This document shows, one piece after another, positions 54,335 to 64,000 of a stretch of DNA of 64,000 bases (positions within the stretch are counted from its first letter, which is position 1; each line of letters opens with the position of its first letter). The stretch spans positions 62,001 to 126,000 of the forward strand of contig NZ_CALSBP010000003.1 of assembly GCF_943373825.1 (NCBI RefSeq), in the 5' to 3' direction. The position numbers were made by a program, and so were the translations under genes. This stretch comes from Aquimarina spinulae (GTDB taxonomy: Bacteria > Bacteroidota > Bacteroidia > Flavobacteriales > Flavobacteriaceae). Under the pieces are notes generated by a model. The model searched no databases, was not told the DNA's origin, and worked only from the letters and a program-made list of their open reading frames with translations.

Positions 54335-55618
54335 ATGCAAAAAATATACAATCCAAATAAAAACAATTGGCCAGAGATATTAAAAAGACCAACACAAACT
54401 GTAGCCGATATTGAAGAAAAAGTGTTGACTGTTTTTAATGAAGTCAAAACAGAGGGTGATCGGGCGGTACAACGTTATACTAAAAAATTTGATAAGGTAG
54501 ATCTTGATGCAATTCTTGTAGATTCTGAAGAAATAGAAGAAGCAAAAAAACAGGTAAATCAGGATTTAAAAGATGCAATACAATTAGCTAAATCTAATAT
54601 TGAAAGGTTTCATGCGGCACAAAAAACGGATAAGGTTTCAGTTGAAACAACAATCGGAGTGAAATGCTGGCAGGAGAAAAGACCTATTCAAAAAGTAGGA
54701 TTATACATCCCAGGAGGAACAGCTCCTTTGTTTTCTACAATTTTGATGTTAACCGTTCCTGCTAATCTTGCAGGATGTAAAGAAATCGTATTATGCTCCC
54801 CTCCGAATAAGGAAGGGAAAATTCACCCGGCTATTTTGTATGCCGCTAATCTTTGTGGGGTAACAAAAATCTGTAAAGTAGGAGGGATTCAAGCTATTGC
54901 AGGAATGACTTTTGGAACAGAAACTATTCCGTCTGTATACAAAATATTTGGTCCGGGTAATCAATTTGTAACAGTAGCAAAACAACTGGCAACGAAGTTT
55001 GGAGTCGCTATAGATATGCCAGCGGGACCAAGTGAATTGCTTGTGGTCGCAGATGATACTGCCAATGCATCCTTTATTGCTTCTGATTTGTTAAGCCAGG
55101 CAGAACACGGTAAAGATAGCCAAGTGATTTTGGTATCTACATCTAAAAAAATGATGGATGAAGTAGAAGAAGAGGTAGTTAAACAACTAGCGGTTTTGCC
55201 AAGAAAAGAAATTGCCGAAGGAGCTATATCCAATTCAAAATTAATCTGCGTTGAAGATGATCAGCAAGCTATAGAATTAATCAATGAGTATGGCCCTGAG
55301 CATTTTATAGTATGTACAAAAAATGAGGATTTTTTTATTGATAATATAACCAATGCAGGCTCTGTGTTTATTGGTAATTATACACCAGAAAGTGCAGGGG
55401 ATTATGCCTCGGGGACTAATCATACGCTACCGACCAATGGATATGCAAAACAATATAGCGGTGTAAATCTGGATAGTTTTATGAAGTCAATGACATTTCA
55501 GAAAATATCAAAACAAGGCATCCAGAACATAGGTAAAGCAATTGAACTTATGGCCGAAGCAGAAGGTTTACAAGCGCATAAGAATGCAGTAACACTACGA
55601 TTAGAGAGTTTGAAATAG
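54335..55618 (+). CDS. hisD: Histidinol dehydrogenase
   Basis: Final two oxidations from histidinol to histidine, zinc- and NAD-dependent. The protein has 427 residues. Visible are VGLYIPGGTAPLFSTILMLTVPA, the nucleotide-binding KIFGPGNQFVTVAKQ, DMPAGPSELLVVADDTANA, LSQAEHGKDSQ (zinc Gln/His) and the C-terminal SAGDYASGTNHTLPTNGYA. The frame opens upstream inside hisG (54266), but the ATG at 54335 (MQKIYNPNKN) is the family start. Confidence 0.97.
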   Translation: MQKIYNPNKNNWPEILKRPTQTVADIEEKVLTVFNEVKTEGDRAVQRYTKKFDKVDLDAILVDSEEIEEAKKQVNQDLKDAIQLAKSNIERFHAAQKTDKVSVETTIGVKCWQEKRPIQKVGLYIPGGTAPLFSTILMLTVPANLAGCKEIVLCSPPNKEGKIHPAILYAANLCGVTKICKVGGIQAIAGMTFGTETIPSVYKIFGPGNQFVTVAKQLATKFGVAIDMPAGPSELLVVADDTANASFIASDLLSQAEHGKDSQVILVSTSKKMMDEVEEEVVKQLAVLPRKEIAEGAISNSKLICVEDDQQAIELINEYGPEHFIVCTKNEDFFIDNITNAGSVFIGNYTPESAGDYASGTNHTLPTNGYAKQYSGVNLDSFMKSMTFQKISKQGIQNIGKAIELMAEAEGLQAHKNAVTLRLESLK

Positions 55619-55687
55619 TTGTTAATTGATTGGCACAAGTAGCTAGTAATCATTAATGAGGTTTTAACCAACAGCAATACACTAAAA

Positions 55688-56746
55688 ATGAATAAAATTC
55701 AATTCAATATAAAACAATTAGTTCGTAAGAATATACAATATCTAAAACCGTATAGTTCGGCCAGAGACGAGTTTACAGATTTTGATCAGGATATGGTTTT
55801 TTTAGACGCCAATGAAAATCCTTATGAAAATGGAGTCAATCGATATCCTGATCCGCAACAGAAAAGTTTAAAAAAGATAATAGCAAATCAAAGAAAAGTT
55901 TCAGAAACCAATCTACTTCTGGGTAATGGTAGCGATGAAGTATTAGATCTGATATTTAGAGCGTTTTGCGAACCTGGTATCGACAATATTATTACAATGC
56001 CTCCTACATACGGGATGTATAAAGTATTGGCAAACATCAATAATATAGAAGAACAACAAGTATGTTTAAGAGAGGATTTTCAACCAGACGTCGAAGCTAT
56101 ACTCGCTACAGCGAATAGTTATTCTAAATTACTTTTTATTTGTTCTCCTAATAACCCTTCGGGAAATTTGATTGAACAAAAACGAATAGAAGAACTTCTT
56201 GAGCGTTTTAGAGGATTGGTGATTATTGATGAAGCGTATATTGATTTTACCGATAGAGAAAGTTGGGTAGGGAGTATAGATAGATATCCAAACCTTATAG
56301 TAACGCAGACGTTATCCAAAGCATATGGCTTGGCGGGCATACGATTAGGAGTTTGTTATGCTTCTGATAAAATAATAGCCGTTCTAAATAAAATAAAACC
56401 ACCTTATAATGTGAACGAATTAACACAACAGCGAGCTTTGAAACGTGTTATCGAAGAAGATCAAATTCTAGCTGAAGTATCAGCTATAATAAAGGAACGT
56501 ACCCATTTAGAAAAAGCTTTATCTACCATAAATTTTGTAGAGAAAATATTTAAAAGTGACGCCAATTTTATTTTGGTAAGAGTTGATGATGCTAATAAAC
56601 GATACGATCAGTTAATTAAAGAAGGTATTGTGGTTCGCAATAGAAGTACACAACCTTTATGCAAAAATACACTTCGGTTTACAGTAGGTACTAAAGAAGA
56701 AAATGAAAAACTAATACGAGTACTTACTTCAATTTCAAAATCATGA
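55688..56746 (+). CDS. hisC: Histidinol-phosphate aminotransferase
   Basis: A 352-residue fold-type I PLP enzyme that transfers an amino group to imidazole acetol phosphate. Family motifs are LDANENPYENGVNRYPDP at the N-terminus, LGNGSDEVLD, SPNNPSGNL, IDEAYIDFT and the PLP-lysine region TQTLSKAYGLAGIRLG. Third in the his operon; hisB follows 53 bases later. Confidence 0.96.
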   Translation: MNKIQFNIKQLVRKNIQYLKPYSSARDEFTDFDQDMVFLDANENPYENGVNRYPDPQQKSLKKIIANQRKVSETNLLLGNGSDEVLDLIFRAFCEPGIDNIITMPPTYGMYKVLANINNIEEQQVCLREDFQPDVEAILATANSYSKLLFICSPNNPSGNLIEQKRIEELLERFRGLVIIDEAYIDFTDRESWVGSIDRYPNLIVTQTLSKAYGLAGIRLGVCYASDKIIAVLNKIKPPYNVNELTQQRALKRVIEEDQILAEVSAIIKERTHLEKALSTINFVEKIFKSDANFILVRVDDANKRYDQLIKEGIVVRNRSTQPLCKNTLRFTVGTKEENEKLIRVLTSISKS

Positions 56747-56799
56747 ACTCATTTCAGAAATTTTTTAAATAAAAGTAAAATTAGAGACAATATTATAAT

Positions 56800-57936
56800 A
56801 TGAAAAAGAAAGTATTATTTATAGATCGTGATGGTACGATTATCAAAGAAACAGCAGATGAGCAGATAGATGCGTTCGAGAAGATGATATTCTATCCAAA
56901 GGCATTTACGTATTTAGGTAAAATTGCTCAGGAATTAAACTATGAACTGGTAATGATCACCAATCAAGATGGTTTGGGTACCGACGTATTTCCTGAGGAT
57001 ACATTTTGGCCTGTACATAATTTTATTATGAAATCTTTTGAAAATGAAGGAGTCATATTTGATAAAGTATTTCTTGATAGAACTTTTCCTCATGAAAATG
57101 CTGATACCAGAAAACCAGGAACAGGGTTGTTAACCGAATATTTTTCTGAAGAATATGATTTGATAAATTCTTTTGTGATCGGAGATCGTTTAACTGATAT
57201 GGAATTAGCTAAAAATCTAGGAGCGAAAGGGGTTTTTATTAATGATAATACCAACCTGGGAACAGGAGAGATTACAATAAAAAGGGAAGAGTTAAACAAT
57301 CATATTGCTCTGGAGAGCAATGATTGGCAAAAAATATATGAATTTCTTAAACTAAAAGATCGCGTTGCAGAAATTTCCCGAAAAACCAATGAAACTGATA
57401 TTTATATCAAACTAAATCTTGATGGCACCGGTAAAAGTAATATTAGTACAGGATTAGATTTTTTTGATCATATGTTAGACCAAATTGCTCGTCATGGTCA
57501 AATGGATTTAGATATCAAAGTAAAAGGAGATTTAGAAGTCGATGAACACCACACTATCGAGGATACTGCAATAGCATTAGGAGAAGTATTTAGTAAGGCT
57601 CTGGATGATAAATTGGGAATCGAACGTTATGGTTTTTGTTTACCAATGGATGATTGCCTGGCACAGGTAGCTATTGATTTTGGAGGACGTAATTGGTTAG
57701 TATGGGAAGCAGAATTTAACCGTGAAATGATAGGTAAAATGCCAACAGAAATGTTTTTTCACTTTTTTAAATCGTTTACAGATGGGGCTAAAGCAAATCT
57801 TAATGTAAAAGCAGAAGGCACCAACGAGCATCATAAAATTGAAGCTATTTTTAAAGCTTTTGCAAAAGCTATTAAAGTAGCCGTAAAACGTGATCCAGAT
57901 AAAATGATTTTACCTAGTACTAAAGGAGTACTATAA
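56800..57936 (+). CDS. hisB: Bifunctional histidinol-phosphatase / imidazoleglycerol-phosphate dehydratase
   Basis: A 378-residue fusion of the enterobacterial type. Residues about 1-165 are a HAD phosphatase ([11 protein letters not shown] nucleophile loop, [24 protein letters not shown]). Residues about 185-378 are the dehydratase, with metal-site motifs [29 protein letters not shown] and the closing [18 protein letters not shown]. It carries out steps 7 and 9 of the pathway. Confidence 0.96.
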   Translation: MKKKVLFIDRDGTIIKETADEQIDAFEKMIFYPKAFTYLGKIAQELNYELVMITNQDGLGTDVFPEDTFWPVHNFIMKSFENEGVIFDKVFLDRTFPHENADTRKPGTGLLTEYFSEEYDLINSFVIGDRLTDMELAKNLGAKGVFINDNTNLGTGEITIKREELNNHIALESNDWQKIYEFLKLKDRVAEISRKTNETDIYIKLNLDGTGKSNISTGLDFFDHMLDQIARHGQMDLDIKVKGDLEVDEHHTIEDTAIALGEVFSKALDDKLGIERYGFCLPMDDCLAQVAIDFGGRNWLVWEAEFNREMIGKMPTEMFFHFFKSFTDGAKANLNVKAEGTNEHHKIEAIFKAFAKAIKVAVKRDPDKMILPSTKGVL

Positions 57937-57995
57937 TTAGTTACGAATTAAGATTGAAGAATTGTAAATCTAAAATCATAAACCTAAAAGATAAA

Positions 57996-58577
57996 GTGAA
58001 AATTGTAATTATCAATTACGGAGCAGGAAATATCCAATCTATAAAATTTGCAATACAAAGACTGGGATACGAAGCGATATTAAGTAACGATCCCGAAGAA
58101 ATCAAAGCAGCAGATAAAATTATTTTTCCTGGAGTAGGCGAAGCGAGTAGCGCAATGCATAAGCTTAGAGATTCTGGATTAGATGGCTTGATCCCAGAAT
58201 TAGAACAACCGGTTTTGGGAATTTGTCTGGGGATGCAATTAATGTGTAACTATACCGAAGAAGGAAATACCAGGGGATTAGGAATTTTTGATGTCGATGT
58301 CATACGATTCGACAATCAGGTAAAAGTACCACAGATAGGCTGGAACCAGATAGAATCTCTTGATTCGCCTTTGTTTGATGGGATCTTAGAAAAAGAGCAT
58401 ATCTATTTAGTACACAGTTACTATGCACCAGTTATCAAAGACACTGTCGCAAAGACTCGTTATGGAGTTACATATAGTACAGCACTGCAGAAAGGTAATT
58501 TTTATGCAACTCAGTTTCATCCTGAAAAAAGTAGCGTTGTGGGTGAGAAGATATTAAAGAATTTTTTGAAATTATAA
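57996..58577 (+). CDS. hisH: Imidazole glycerol phosphate synthase, glutaminase subunit
   Basis: A 193-residue class I glutaminase that supplies ammonia to HisF. The catalytic Cys is in LGICLGMQLM, with FPGVGEASS before it and the His/Glu pair in FYATQFHPEKSS near the end. The frame opens earlier at a TTG (57954); GTG at 57996 (MKIVIINYGAGN) is chosen because it gives the standard N-terminus and length. The preceding spacer carries a TTACGAATTA fragment. Confidence 0.94.
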   Translation: MKIVIINYGAGNIQSIKFAIQRLGYEAILSNDPEEIKAADKIIFPGVGEASSAMHKLRDSGLDGLIPELEQPVLGICLGMQLMCNYTEEGNTRGLGIFDVDVIRFDNQVKVPQIGWNQIESLDSPLFDGILEKEHIYLVHSYYAPVIKDTVAKTRYGVTYSTALQKGNFYATQFHPEKSSVVGEKILKNFLKL

Positions 58578-58603
58578 AAAGAAAGTAATAATACAGTAAA
58601 ACT

Positions 58604-59356
58604 ATGAGAATAATACCAGCTATAGATATTATTGAAGGGAAATGTGTTCGTCTTTCGAAAGGAGATTATAACACAAAAAAGATATATAATGAAAACCCAT
58701 TAGAAGTAGCTAAGGAATTTGAAGCCCATGGAATAGAATATCTGCATTTAGTAGATTTAGATGGGGCAAAATCTAAACATATAGTCAATCATAGAGTGTT
58801 AGAGCAAATCGCATCAAAAACAAACTTGAAAATTGATTTCGGAGGAGGTCTTAAGACCGATGATGACCTTAGAATCGCTTTTGAAAGTGGAGCAAATCAA
58901 ATTACAGGAGGAAGTATCGCCGTAAAAGATCCGAAAACTTTTATATCGTGGCTACAAAAATTTGGAGCAGATAAAATTATTTTGGGGGCAGATGCGCATC
59001 ATGAAAAGATAGCAGTAAGTGGATGGCAGGAAGAAAGTGATAAAGAATTGATCCCATTTATTAAAGAATATATGAAACAAGGAATAACCTATGTCATTTG
59101 TACTGATATTAGTAAAGACGGAATGTTACAGGGACCTTCATTTGATTTGTATAAAAAAATATTGGATCAAGGAACAGTAATTACTAATGATAAGGAGGTA
59201 ACAAGAACAATAAAACTAATAGCATCAGGAGGAATATCTACCTTTGATGAATTACCAAAACTGGCAGAACTCGGTTGTGAAGGAACTATCATTGGAAAAG
59301 CGATTTATGAAAACAGAATTAGCCTGAAACAATTAGAAGAATATATCCTGTCATAA
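58604..59356 (+). CDS. hisA: ProFAR isomerase (phosphoribosylformimino-AICAR-P isomerase)
   Basis: A 250-residue beta/alpha barrel, converting ProFAR to PRFAR. Features are [30 protein letters not shown] (catalytic Asp), [12 protein letters not shown], and [12 protein letters not shown] with a phosphate-binding IASGGIS. Sixth in the his operon; hisF is separated by a 124-base spacer holding a tiny frame. Confidence 0.96.
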   Translation: MRIIPAIDIIEGKCVRLSKGDYNTKKIYNENPLEVAKEFEAHGIEYLHLVDLDGAKSKHIVNHRVLEQIASKTNLKIDFGGGLKTDDDLRIAFESGANQITGGSIAVKDPKTFISWLQKFGADKIILGADAHHEKIAVSGWQEESDKELIPFIKEYMKQGITYVICTDISKDGMLQGPSFDLYKKILDQGTVITNDKEVTRTIKLIASGGISTFDELPKLAELGCEGTIIGKAIYENRISLKQLEEYILS

Positions 59357-59376
59357 GCTTAAAAAAAAATCAAGAG

Positions 59377-59442
59377 ATGGCTAAAGAGTTTACTGAAAAG
59401 CAACTTTTCGAAAAATTAAAGTCTATAGTAAAGAAGGGATAG
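59377..59442 (+). CDS. Micro-ORF between hisA and hisF
   Basis: The ATG at 59377 opens 21 codons ending at a TAG (59440-59442). The product is Lys/Glu-rich (MAKEFTEKQLFEKLK then SIVKKG) with helical character. It starts 20 bases after hisA and ends 38 bases before hisF. It may be a small protein, a translational-coupling frame, or chance. Confidence 0.3.
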   Translation: MAKEFTEKQLFEKLKSIVKKG

Positions 59443-59480
59443 TAGCGTACAAAACTCGTATTTGAGTAAAAAAAATGATT

Positions 59481-60236
59481 ATGTTAACAAAGAGAATTAT
59501 ACCATGTTTAGATATCAAAAACGGCCGAACCGTAAAAGGAGTCAATTTTGTAGATCTGCGAGATGCGGGTGATCCTGTAGAACTTGCTGATGCATATTCA
59601 AAAGCAGGTGCAGATGAATTAGTGTTCTTGGATATCTCTGCAACAGAAGAACGTCGTAAAACATTAGCAGAATTGGTGCTTAAAGTAGCAGAAAAAATAA
59701 ATATCCCTTTTACTGTAGGTGGAGGAATTTCATCTATTGAAGATGTAGATGTTTTATTGCAAAATGGAGCCGATAAAGTATCTATAAATTCTTCTGCAGT
59801 AAAGAACCCGCAATTGGTTAATGATCTGGCAGGAAAATTTGGATCACAATGTATTACCGTAGCTATAGATGCAAAACAAATCGATGGTAAATGGATAGTA
59901 CACTTAGTAGGAGGCAAAGTACCTACAGAATTGGATTTGTTTGACTGGGCGAAAGAAGTAGAAAAACGAGGGGCTGGAGAGATATTGTTTACATCTATGG
60001 ATCATGATGGTACCAAAGACGGGTTTGCGAATGAAGCATTGTCTATATTGTCAGAAGAGCTAAATATACCCATAATTGCTTCTGGTGGAGCAGGAAATAT
60101 TCAACATTTTGTAGATACATTTAATGAAGGTAGAGCAGATGCTGCACTAGCAGCAAGTGTTTTTCACTTTAAAGAAATAGAAATTAAAGATTTAAAAAAG
60201 AAATTACAGGATAATAAAATTCTTGTACGATTATAA
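59481..60236 (+). CDS. hisF: Imidazole glycerol phosphate synthase, cyclase subunit
   Basis: A 251-residue barrel that uses ammonia from HisH to make imidazole glycerol phosphate and AICAR. Features are [19 protein letters not shown] (catalytic Asp11-type), [10 protein letters not shown], and [15 protein letters not shown] (catalytic second Asp). Two ATGs lie two codons apart (59475 and 59481); the second gives the family's usual length of 251. Confidence 0.95.
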   Translation: MLTKRIIPCLDIKNGRTVKGVNFVDLRDAGDPVELADAYSKAGADELVFLDISATEERRKTLAELVLKVAEKINIPFTVGGGISSIEDVDVLLQNGADKVSINSSAVKNPQLVNDLAGKFGSQCITVAIDAKQIDGKWIVHLVGGKVPTELDLFDWAKEVEKRGAGEILFTSMDHDGTKDGFANEALSILSEELNIPIIASGGAGNIQHFVDTFNEGRADAALAASVFHFKEIEIKDLKKKLQDNKILVRL

Positions 60237-60314
60237 AAAAAAGAATCTTCGATGAGCAAAAACAAATGATATAAATTTTAATATCATAGTAAACTTTTCG
60301 AAGTGTTTTAAATT

Positions 60315-60911
60315 ATGGAAATAAATTTCAATAAAAATAATGACGGACTTGTTCCTGCTATTATACAGGATGCAATAACTAAGAATGTATTAATGCTTGG
60401 ATACATGAATCAAGAGGCATATCATACTACTGTAGAAACAAAAAAAGTAACTTTTTTTAGCCGTACCAAAAATAGATTATGGACAAAAGGAGAAGAAAGT
60501 GGTAACATTTTGAATCTAGTAGACATAAAGAATGATTGCGATAATGATTCTCTTTTGATTACAGTGAATCCAGTAGGCCCAACTTGTCATAAAGGATCAG
60601 ATACATGTTGGAACGAAGATAATAAACAATCTTATGGATTTTTGTCAGAACTTGAAGATGTGATTAGAAATCGAAAAGAAAATCAGAATGATTCAACATC
60701 ATATGTAGCATCGTTATTTAGAAAAGGAATTAATAAAGTAGCGCAAAAGGTAGGGGAGGAAGCTGTAGAAGTAGTTATAGAAGCTAAGGATGATAATGAA
60801 AAGTTATTTTTAAACGAAAGTGCAGACTTATTATTTCATTATTTGATACTTTTACAAGCAAAAGGATATGAGTTAAAAGATATTGTAAAGGTTTTAAAAT
60901 CTAGAAGTTAA
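60315..60911 (+). CDS. hisI: Bifunctional phosphoribosyl-AMP cyclohydrolase / phosphoribosyl-ATP pyrophosphatase
   Basis: A 198-residue HisIE fusion covering steps 2 and 3. The N-terminal cyclohydrolase shows MNQEAYHTTVETKKVTFFSRTK and the zinc/Cys motif GPTCHKGSDTCW; the C-terminal pyrophosphatase shows SYVASLFRKGINKVAQKVGEEAVEVVIEAKD. Last gene of the operon. The following 157 bases hold only a weak T-rich hairpin. Confidence 0.96.
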   Translation: MEINFNKNNDGLVPAIIQDAITKNVLMLGYMNQEAYHTTVETKKVTFFSRTKNRLWTKGEESGNILNLVDIKNDCDNDSLLITVNPVGPTCHKGSDTCWNEDNKQSYGFLSELEDVIRNRKENQNDSTSYVASLFRKGINKVAQKVGEEAVEVVIEAKDDNEKLFLNESADLLFHYLILLQAKGYELKDIVKVLKSRS

Positions 60912-61068
60912 TTTATAATAAAAAATATCACTGAAAACAGGGAGTGTTTTTCTTTCTTTTTTTTGATAAAATTGCAAAATATTATTGTATTGAGATTTCT
61001 TTGATTAATAGCCTTTTAAAACCTTATGTTTCTTGCTGTTGCATATATAAACATTATTATTATTACTT

Positions 61069-63825
61069 ATGATTGAAAAACTACTCTTCTACGCATTTCT
61101 CTTTTTGGTGTCTTTTTCTTCATATTCTCAATGTAATTTGGGTCTTATCACTATAGAAAAGTGTGGTATGGAAAATATAGACTTCGACGGGGTCAACGGC
61201 CCCGATGGGATTATCAATTTATATAATGAAACTGGTACTACATTAGCAGATGGTACATGGCGTATAGATCCAAGATTTAAATCGGCTTTTGATGAAGTAA
61301 CCGGTAATTTATCTACATGGGCATTAAAAAGAGCAACTACAGCAGTAACTCAAAATAATTATTTTTTCGAATTAATGAATGCTGCCACCTGTGGTACAGA
61401 TCCAGTTAGAACCGCTCGGTTAATTTTAGGTCCATTTTCTGGAGTTGCATTACCTCCATCTGGTCCAAATAATGTAAATGCTCAAGGTTGTGATCTTATT
61501 GGTTTTGATTTGTTTAGTGCGTTTGCATTAGATAGTAACACACCCTCTCCGCATTTGAACGGGGAATGGACATACAATGGTTCTAGTAGTAGCTTTATAA
61601 GTGTTGGCAATGATGGTTTTCTTATGGTTGAAATACCTTATCAGCCTGGGTTGCCTTTAGTAGACCAAGAAGTTTTCGAATTGACTTATACTGTTTCTGG
61701 TATTGCGGGATGTTCTCCTCCACAACAAACTACCGTTCGGGTAGCAATGGTTAGACAAGTAGATTCGGGAGAATCTGAGCCCACTCATATTTGTGAAGAC
61801 GATCTTTTGGCCGGAGTATACGATGCTGATATAGATTTAACTAACGACCTATATTTATTAGGAGAAGATATCGAAGGAGTCTGGTTACCAGAACCTACAG
61901 GACAAATTGATAACTCTCAGGATTCTATGGTTAATTTGAGAGCGATTTATGACAATCTTATTAGCGGTAATAACTTACGATTTGGAAGAGAGCAATTTGA
62001 TTTCGTTTATGGTGTAGAGCAACGTTCTGCAGTGTGTGATGATAAAACCACAAAAGTCAGTTTTGTGTTCTATGAACAACTAAGGCCATTTAACCAAAAG
62101 GACCCCCCTTTTCAAATATGTACTAATATTCCTGGAACAATAGATTTATATGATTTGTTAGAATTTACTACAGAAAACGGTATACCATTCGAATATTTTA
62201 GTGATAAAAGCACGAATTGGCGCTTGGTTTCGGGCCCCTCTGATTTAGGGCTAATTGTTTTATCACCTAATCCCGATCCATTAAAGCCTTATACACACAG
62301 AGGAACTGTAAATACTTTTGGAGCAGATCCTGGTACTTATATTTTTGAATATGCGGTGAGCCCTAATATTAATAGTGATCCTGGTGGTTTTTGTGATCCC
62401 TATGAGACTGATATAATGGCAGATTTTTATTGTGAACACCCTTGTAATATTATGACTGCCAGAGTAGAAGTTCAAATATTTGGATTTGACTATGCGGGAG
62501 AAGATACAAAAGATATTAACCTATGCGAATCTCAAGGACAAGTAGACCTTAGAAGCTTATTAAAAACTAATGGTAATACAATAGCAACTACAGGAGTATG
62601 GACAAACGCAGCAGGAGATGTAATTGATAATACGTTTGTTTTTCCAAATAGTAACAGTTCTCAAACATTTACATTTACCTACTCAACAAACACAGTAAAT
62701 GGATGTGTTGATAGTGCGAATTTAACATTTACAATTAACAAATTATCTAATGCAGGGGAAGATGAAAGCGCAACACTCTGCTCAGATGATTTAACGATAA
62801 CCCTTTTTGATCTTTTAGGAGGCAATCCAAGTACAACAGGAACCTGGGCAGGCCCTTTTGGGTATACATCACCAGATCATTTAGGTGTTTTTGATTCTAG
62901 TAATGTTTTGTTACCGGTTTTGGGAGCAGGAGATTATATATATGTAGTGCCGGGTAATGCAGGGTGTTCTGCATCAGATCAATCTACAGTAACTATTACC
63001 ATTGTAGAACCAGTAGAAATTGGTAATGATCGAAGTGAGACTTTTTGTAAAATAGATGGTAGGGTTAGCTTATATTCACTTTTAGATAGAGATACTCCAC
63101 GTACTGGAGTTTTTGAAGATACCGATAATACAGGTGCGTTAAGTGTGGATGGGGTTGTAGAGTTTGAGACATTAACAAACAATATTTATAATTTTAGATA
63201 TGTAATAGCAAATACACTGCCTTGTGATCAATCTTCTTTAAATGTAGCCATACAAATTGTGGATTTACCAATCCCTAACGTACCCCCTCAGGAATTTTGT
63301 ATTCTTGATGCTGTCAGATTAGAAGATATTGAAGTTGATGTTCTAAACTATAACTGGTACACTACTTTAGAAAGTGAAATTCCTATTATTGATAATCCTT
63401 TACTTTTTGATAACCAGGTATATTATATTGCTACAATTGATGCAAATAATTGTGAATCCGAACGTCTTGAAGTTCCGATAAATATACTAAATACAGGAGA
63501 GAGATTTGCCAAAGGAGAATTATGTACTCTTGATTTTCAGGATGGAGTATCGCCAAACGGTGATAGTCAGAATGATACTTTTGATTTGTTGATAGAAGAG
63601 GTGTATAATATCCCAGAAGCATTTCCTGATTTTGATTTGAAAATATATAATAGATATGGTAGTCTTGTCTATGAAGGAAATATTAATACAGAAGAATTTA
63701 GAGGAGAAAGCAATGTATCAGTACAGTTAGGAGATGATCTTCCTTCGGGAACATACTTTTATGTTTTTGTTCCAAATTTTGAAAATAATTTACCAATACA
63801 AGGAAGTTTTTACCTAAGCAGATAA
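61069..63825 (+). CDS. Large T9SS type B cargo protein (gliding-motility-associated C-terminal domain)
   Basis: A 918-residue exported protein with a signal peptide (about 1-21, ending SYSQ), several beta-sandwich repeats with Cys (ICEDDL, QICTN, NLCESQG, TLCSDD, TFCKIDG, EFCIL) and a CHU_C/type B sorting domain from about 820 (FQDGVSPNGDSQNDTFDL, LKIYNRYGSLVYEG, GTYFYVF). Type B cargo is normally partnered by a PorP/SprF protein encoded next to it, and one starts 5 bases after this stop. Likely a cell-surface adhesin or gliding-related protein. Confidence 0.92.
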   Translation: MIEKLLFYAFLFLVSFSSYSQCNLGLITIEKCGMENIDFDGVNGPDGIINLYNETGTTLADGTWRIDPRFKSAFDEVTGNLSTWALKRATTAVTQNNYFFELMNAATCGTDPVRTARLILGPFSGVALPPSGPNNVNAQGCDLIGFDLFSAFALDSNTPSPHLNGEWTYNGSSSSFISVGNDGFLMVEIPYQPGLPLVDQEVFELTYTVSGIAGCSPPQQTTVRVAMVRQVDSGESEPTHICEDDLLAGVYDADIDLTNDLYLLGEDIEGVWLPEPTGQIDNSQDSMVNLRAIYDNLISGNNLRFGREQFDFVYGVEQRSAVCDDKTTKVSFVFYEQLRPFNQKDPPFQICTNIPGTIDLYDLLEFTTENGIPFEYFSDKSTNWRLVSGPSDLGLIVLSPNPDPLKPYTHRGTVNTFGADPGTYIFEYAVSPNINSDPGGFCDPYETDIMADFYCEHPCNIMTARVEVQIFGFDYAGEDTKDINLCESQGQVDLRSLLKTNGNTIATTGVWTNAAGDVIDNTFVFPNSNSSQTFTFTYSTNTVNGCVDSANLTFTINKLSNAGEDESATLCSDDLTITLFDLLGGNPSTTGTWAGPFGYTSPDHLGVFDSSNVLLPVLGAGDYIYVVPGNAGCSASDQSTVTITIVEPVEIGNDRSETFCKIDGRVSLYSLLDRDTPRTGVFEDTDNTGALSVDGVVEFETLTNNIYNFRYVIANTLPCDQSSLNVAIQIVDLPIPNVPPQEFCILDAVRLEDIEVDVLNYNWYTTLESEIPIIDNPLLFDNQVYYIATIDANNCESERLEVPINILNTGERFAKGELCTLDFQDGVSPNGDSQNDTFDLLIEEVYNIPEAFPDFDLKIYNRYGSLVYEGNINTEEFRGESNVSVQLGDDLPSGTYFYVFVPNFENNLPIQGSFYLSR

Positions 63826-63829
63826 ACCA

Positions 63830-64000
63830 ATGAAATTGAAGTTAGTTTTTATAATGTCAATAATTTTCTGCTCGATGATCTATGCCCAGCAGGAACCACA
63901 ATATTCTCAATATATGTATAATATGAGCACGGTTAATCCCGCATATGCTACAGGTCAAAGTGGTTTGATTTCGACCGGGTTATTATACAGAAGGCAATGG
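63830..64000 (+). CDS. PorP/SprF-family type IX secretion membrane protein, partial
   Basis: 57 codons are visible to the window end. MKLKLVFIMSIIFCSMIYAQ is a signal peptide, followed by QEPQYSQYMYNMSTVNPAYA, the signature N-terminus of PorP/SprF proteins. These outer-membrane partners help retain or export type B cargo. It starts 5 bases after the stop of the preceding type B protein, so the pair is co-expressed. The C-terminus lies outside the window. Confidence 0.92.
   Translation, partial: MKLKLVFIMSIIFCSMIYAQQEPQYSQYMYNMSTVNPAYATGQSGLISTGLLYRRQW

Overview
The window is AT-rich DNA from a Flavobacteriaceae-type Bacteroidota; a marine genus such as Aquimarina is a guess. Pointers to the group are type IX secretion (T9SS) parts and cargo (PorX, a PorP/SprF protein, type A and type B C-terminal sorting domains), the lpxD - lpxC/fabZ fusion - lpxA order, TAnnTTTG promoter elements, weak Shine-Dalgarno signals, and several TTG or GTG starts. 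No rRNA, tRNA, CRISPR array, intact insertion sequence or phage gene was seen.

Layout. 1-9.5 kb: a partial M1-type peptidase-like protein, a LOG-family protein, uvrA, a secreted reprolysin-like metalloprotease, a membrane-anchored protein of unknown function, and aroB. 9.6-17 kb: proline dehydrogenase, a VOC protein, a pentapeptide-repeat protein, a DUF2809 protein, then a MocR-type regulator divergent from two FMN split-barrel proteins, a DUF1272 protein and three acetyltransferases. 17-23 kb: an orphan TPR histidine kinase, ald, tsaE and the T9SS regulator porX. 23-30.5 kb: a lipid A block (HD hydrolase, lpxD, lpxC/fabZ, lpxA, efp, an LpxD paralogue, a SnoaL-like protein, sucD). 30.5-38.1 kb: an accessory island described below. 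38.5-51.5 kb: an M16 peptidase, fabG, a vWA-like membrane protein, a prohibitin-family protein, diaminopropionate ammonia-lyase, a GNAT-NTF2 fusion, and a 1246-residue secreted protein. 51.6-53.1 kb: a helix-hairpin-helix-like protein and a double-OmpA protein. 53.2-60.9 kb: a complete his operon, hisGDCBHAFI(E), with an attenuator whose leader peptide carries four consecutive His codons. 61-64 kb: a large type B T9SS protein followed by a PorP/SprF partner cut by the window end.

The most unusual part is the island between sucD and the M16 peptidase. An ECF sigma factor and a membrane anti-sigma-like TPR protein are divergent from a lipoprotein and an exported, tail-anchored TPR-CHAT protease. 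Downstream lie a small Cys-containing peptide with a GG leader, two related lipoproteins ending in Trp-rich glycine-zipper tails, and a papain-like (YiiX-type) lipoprotein. A bipartite motif (GGGTAACAAAAT-N8-TGGTMAC) precedes both the lipoprotein/CHAT pair and the GG-peptide gene. A separate 57-bp palindrome-containing module (51/57 identical) precedes the GG-peptide gene and the second zipper lipoprotein. This suggests one sigma-controlled envelope system in which proteases act on peptide or pore-forming substrates; that function is inference.
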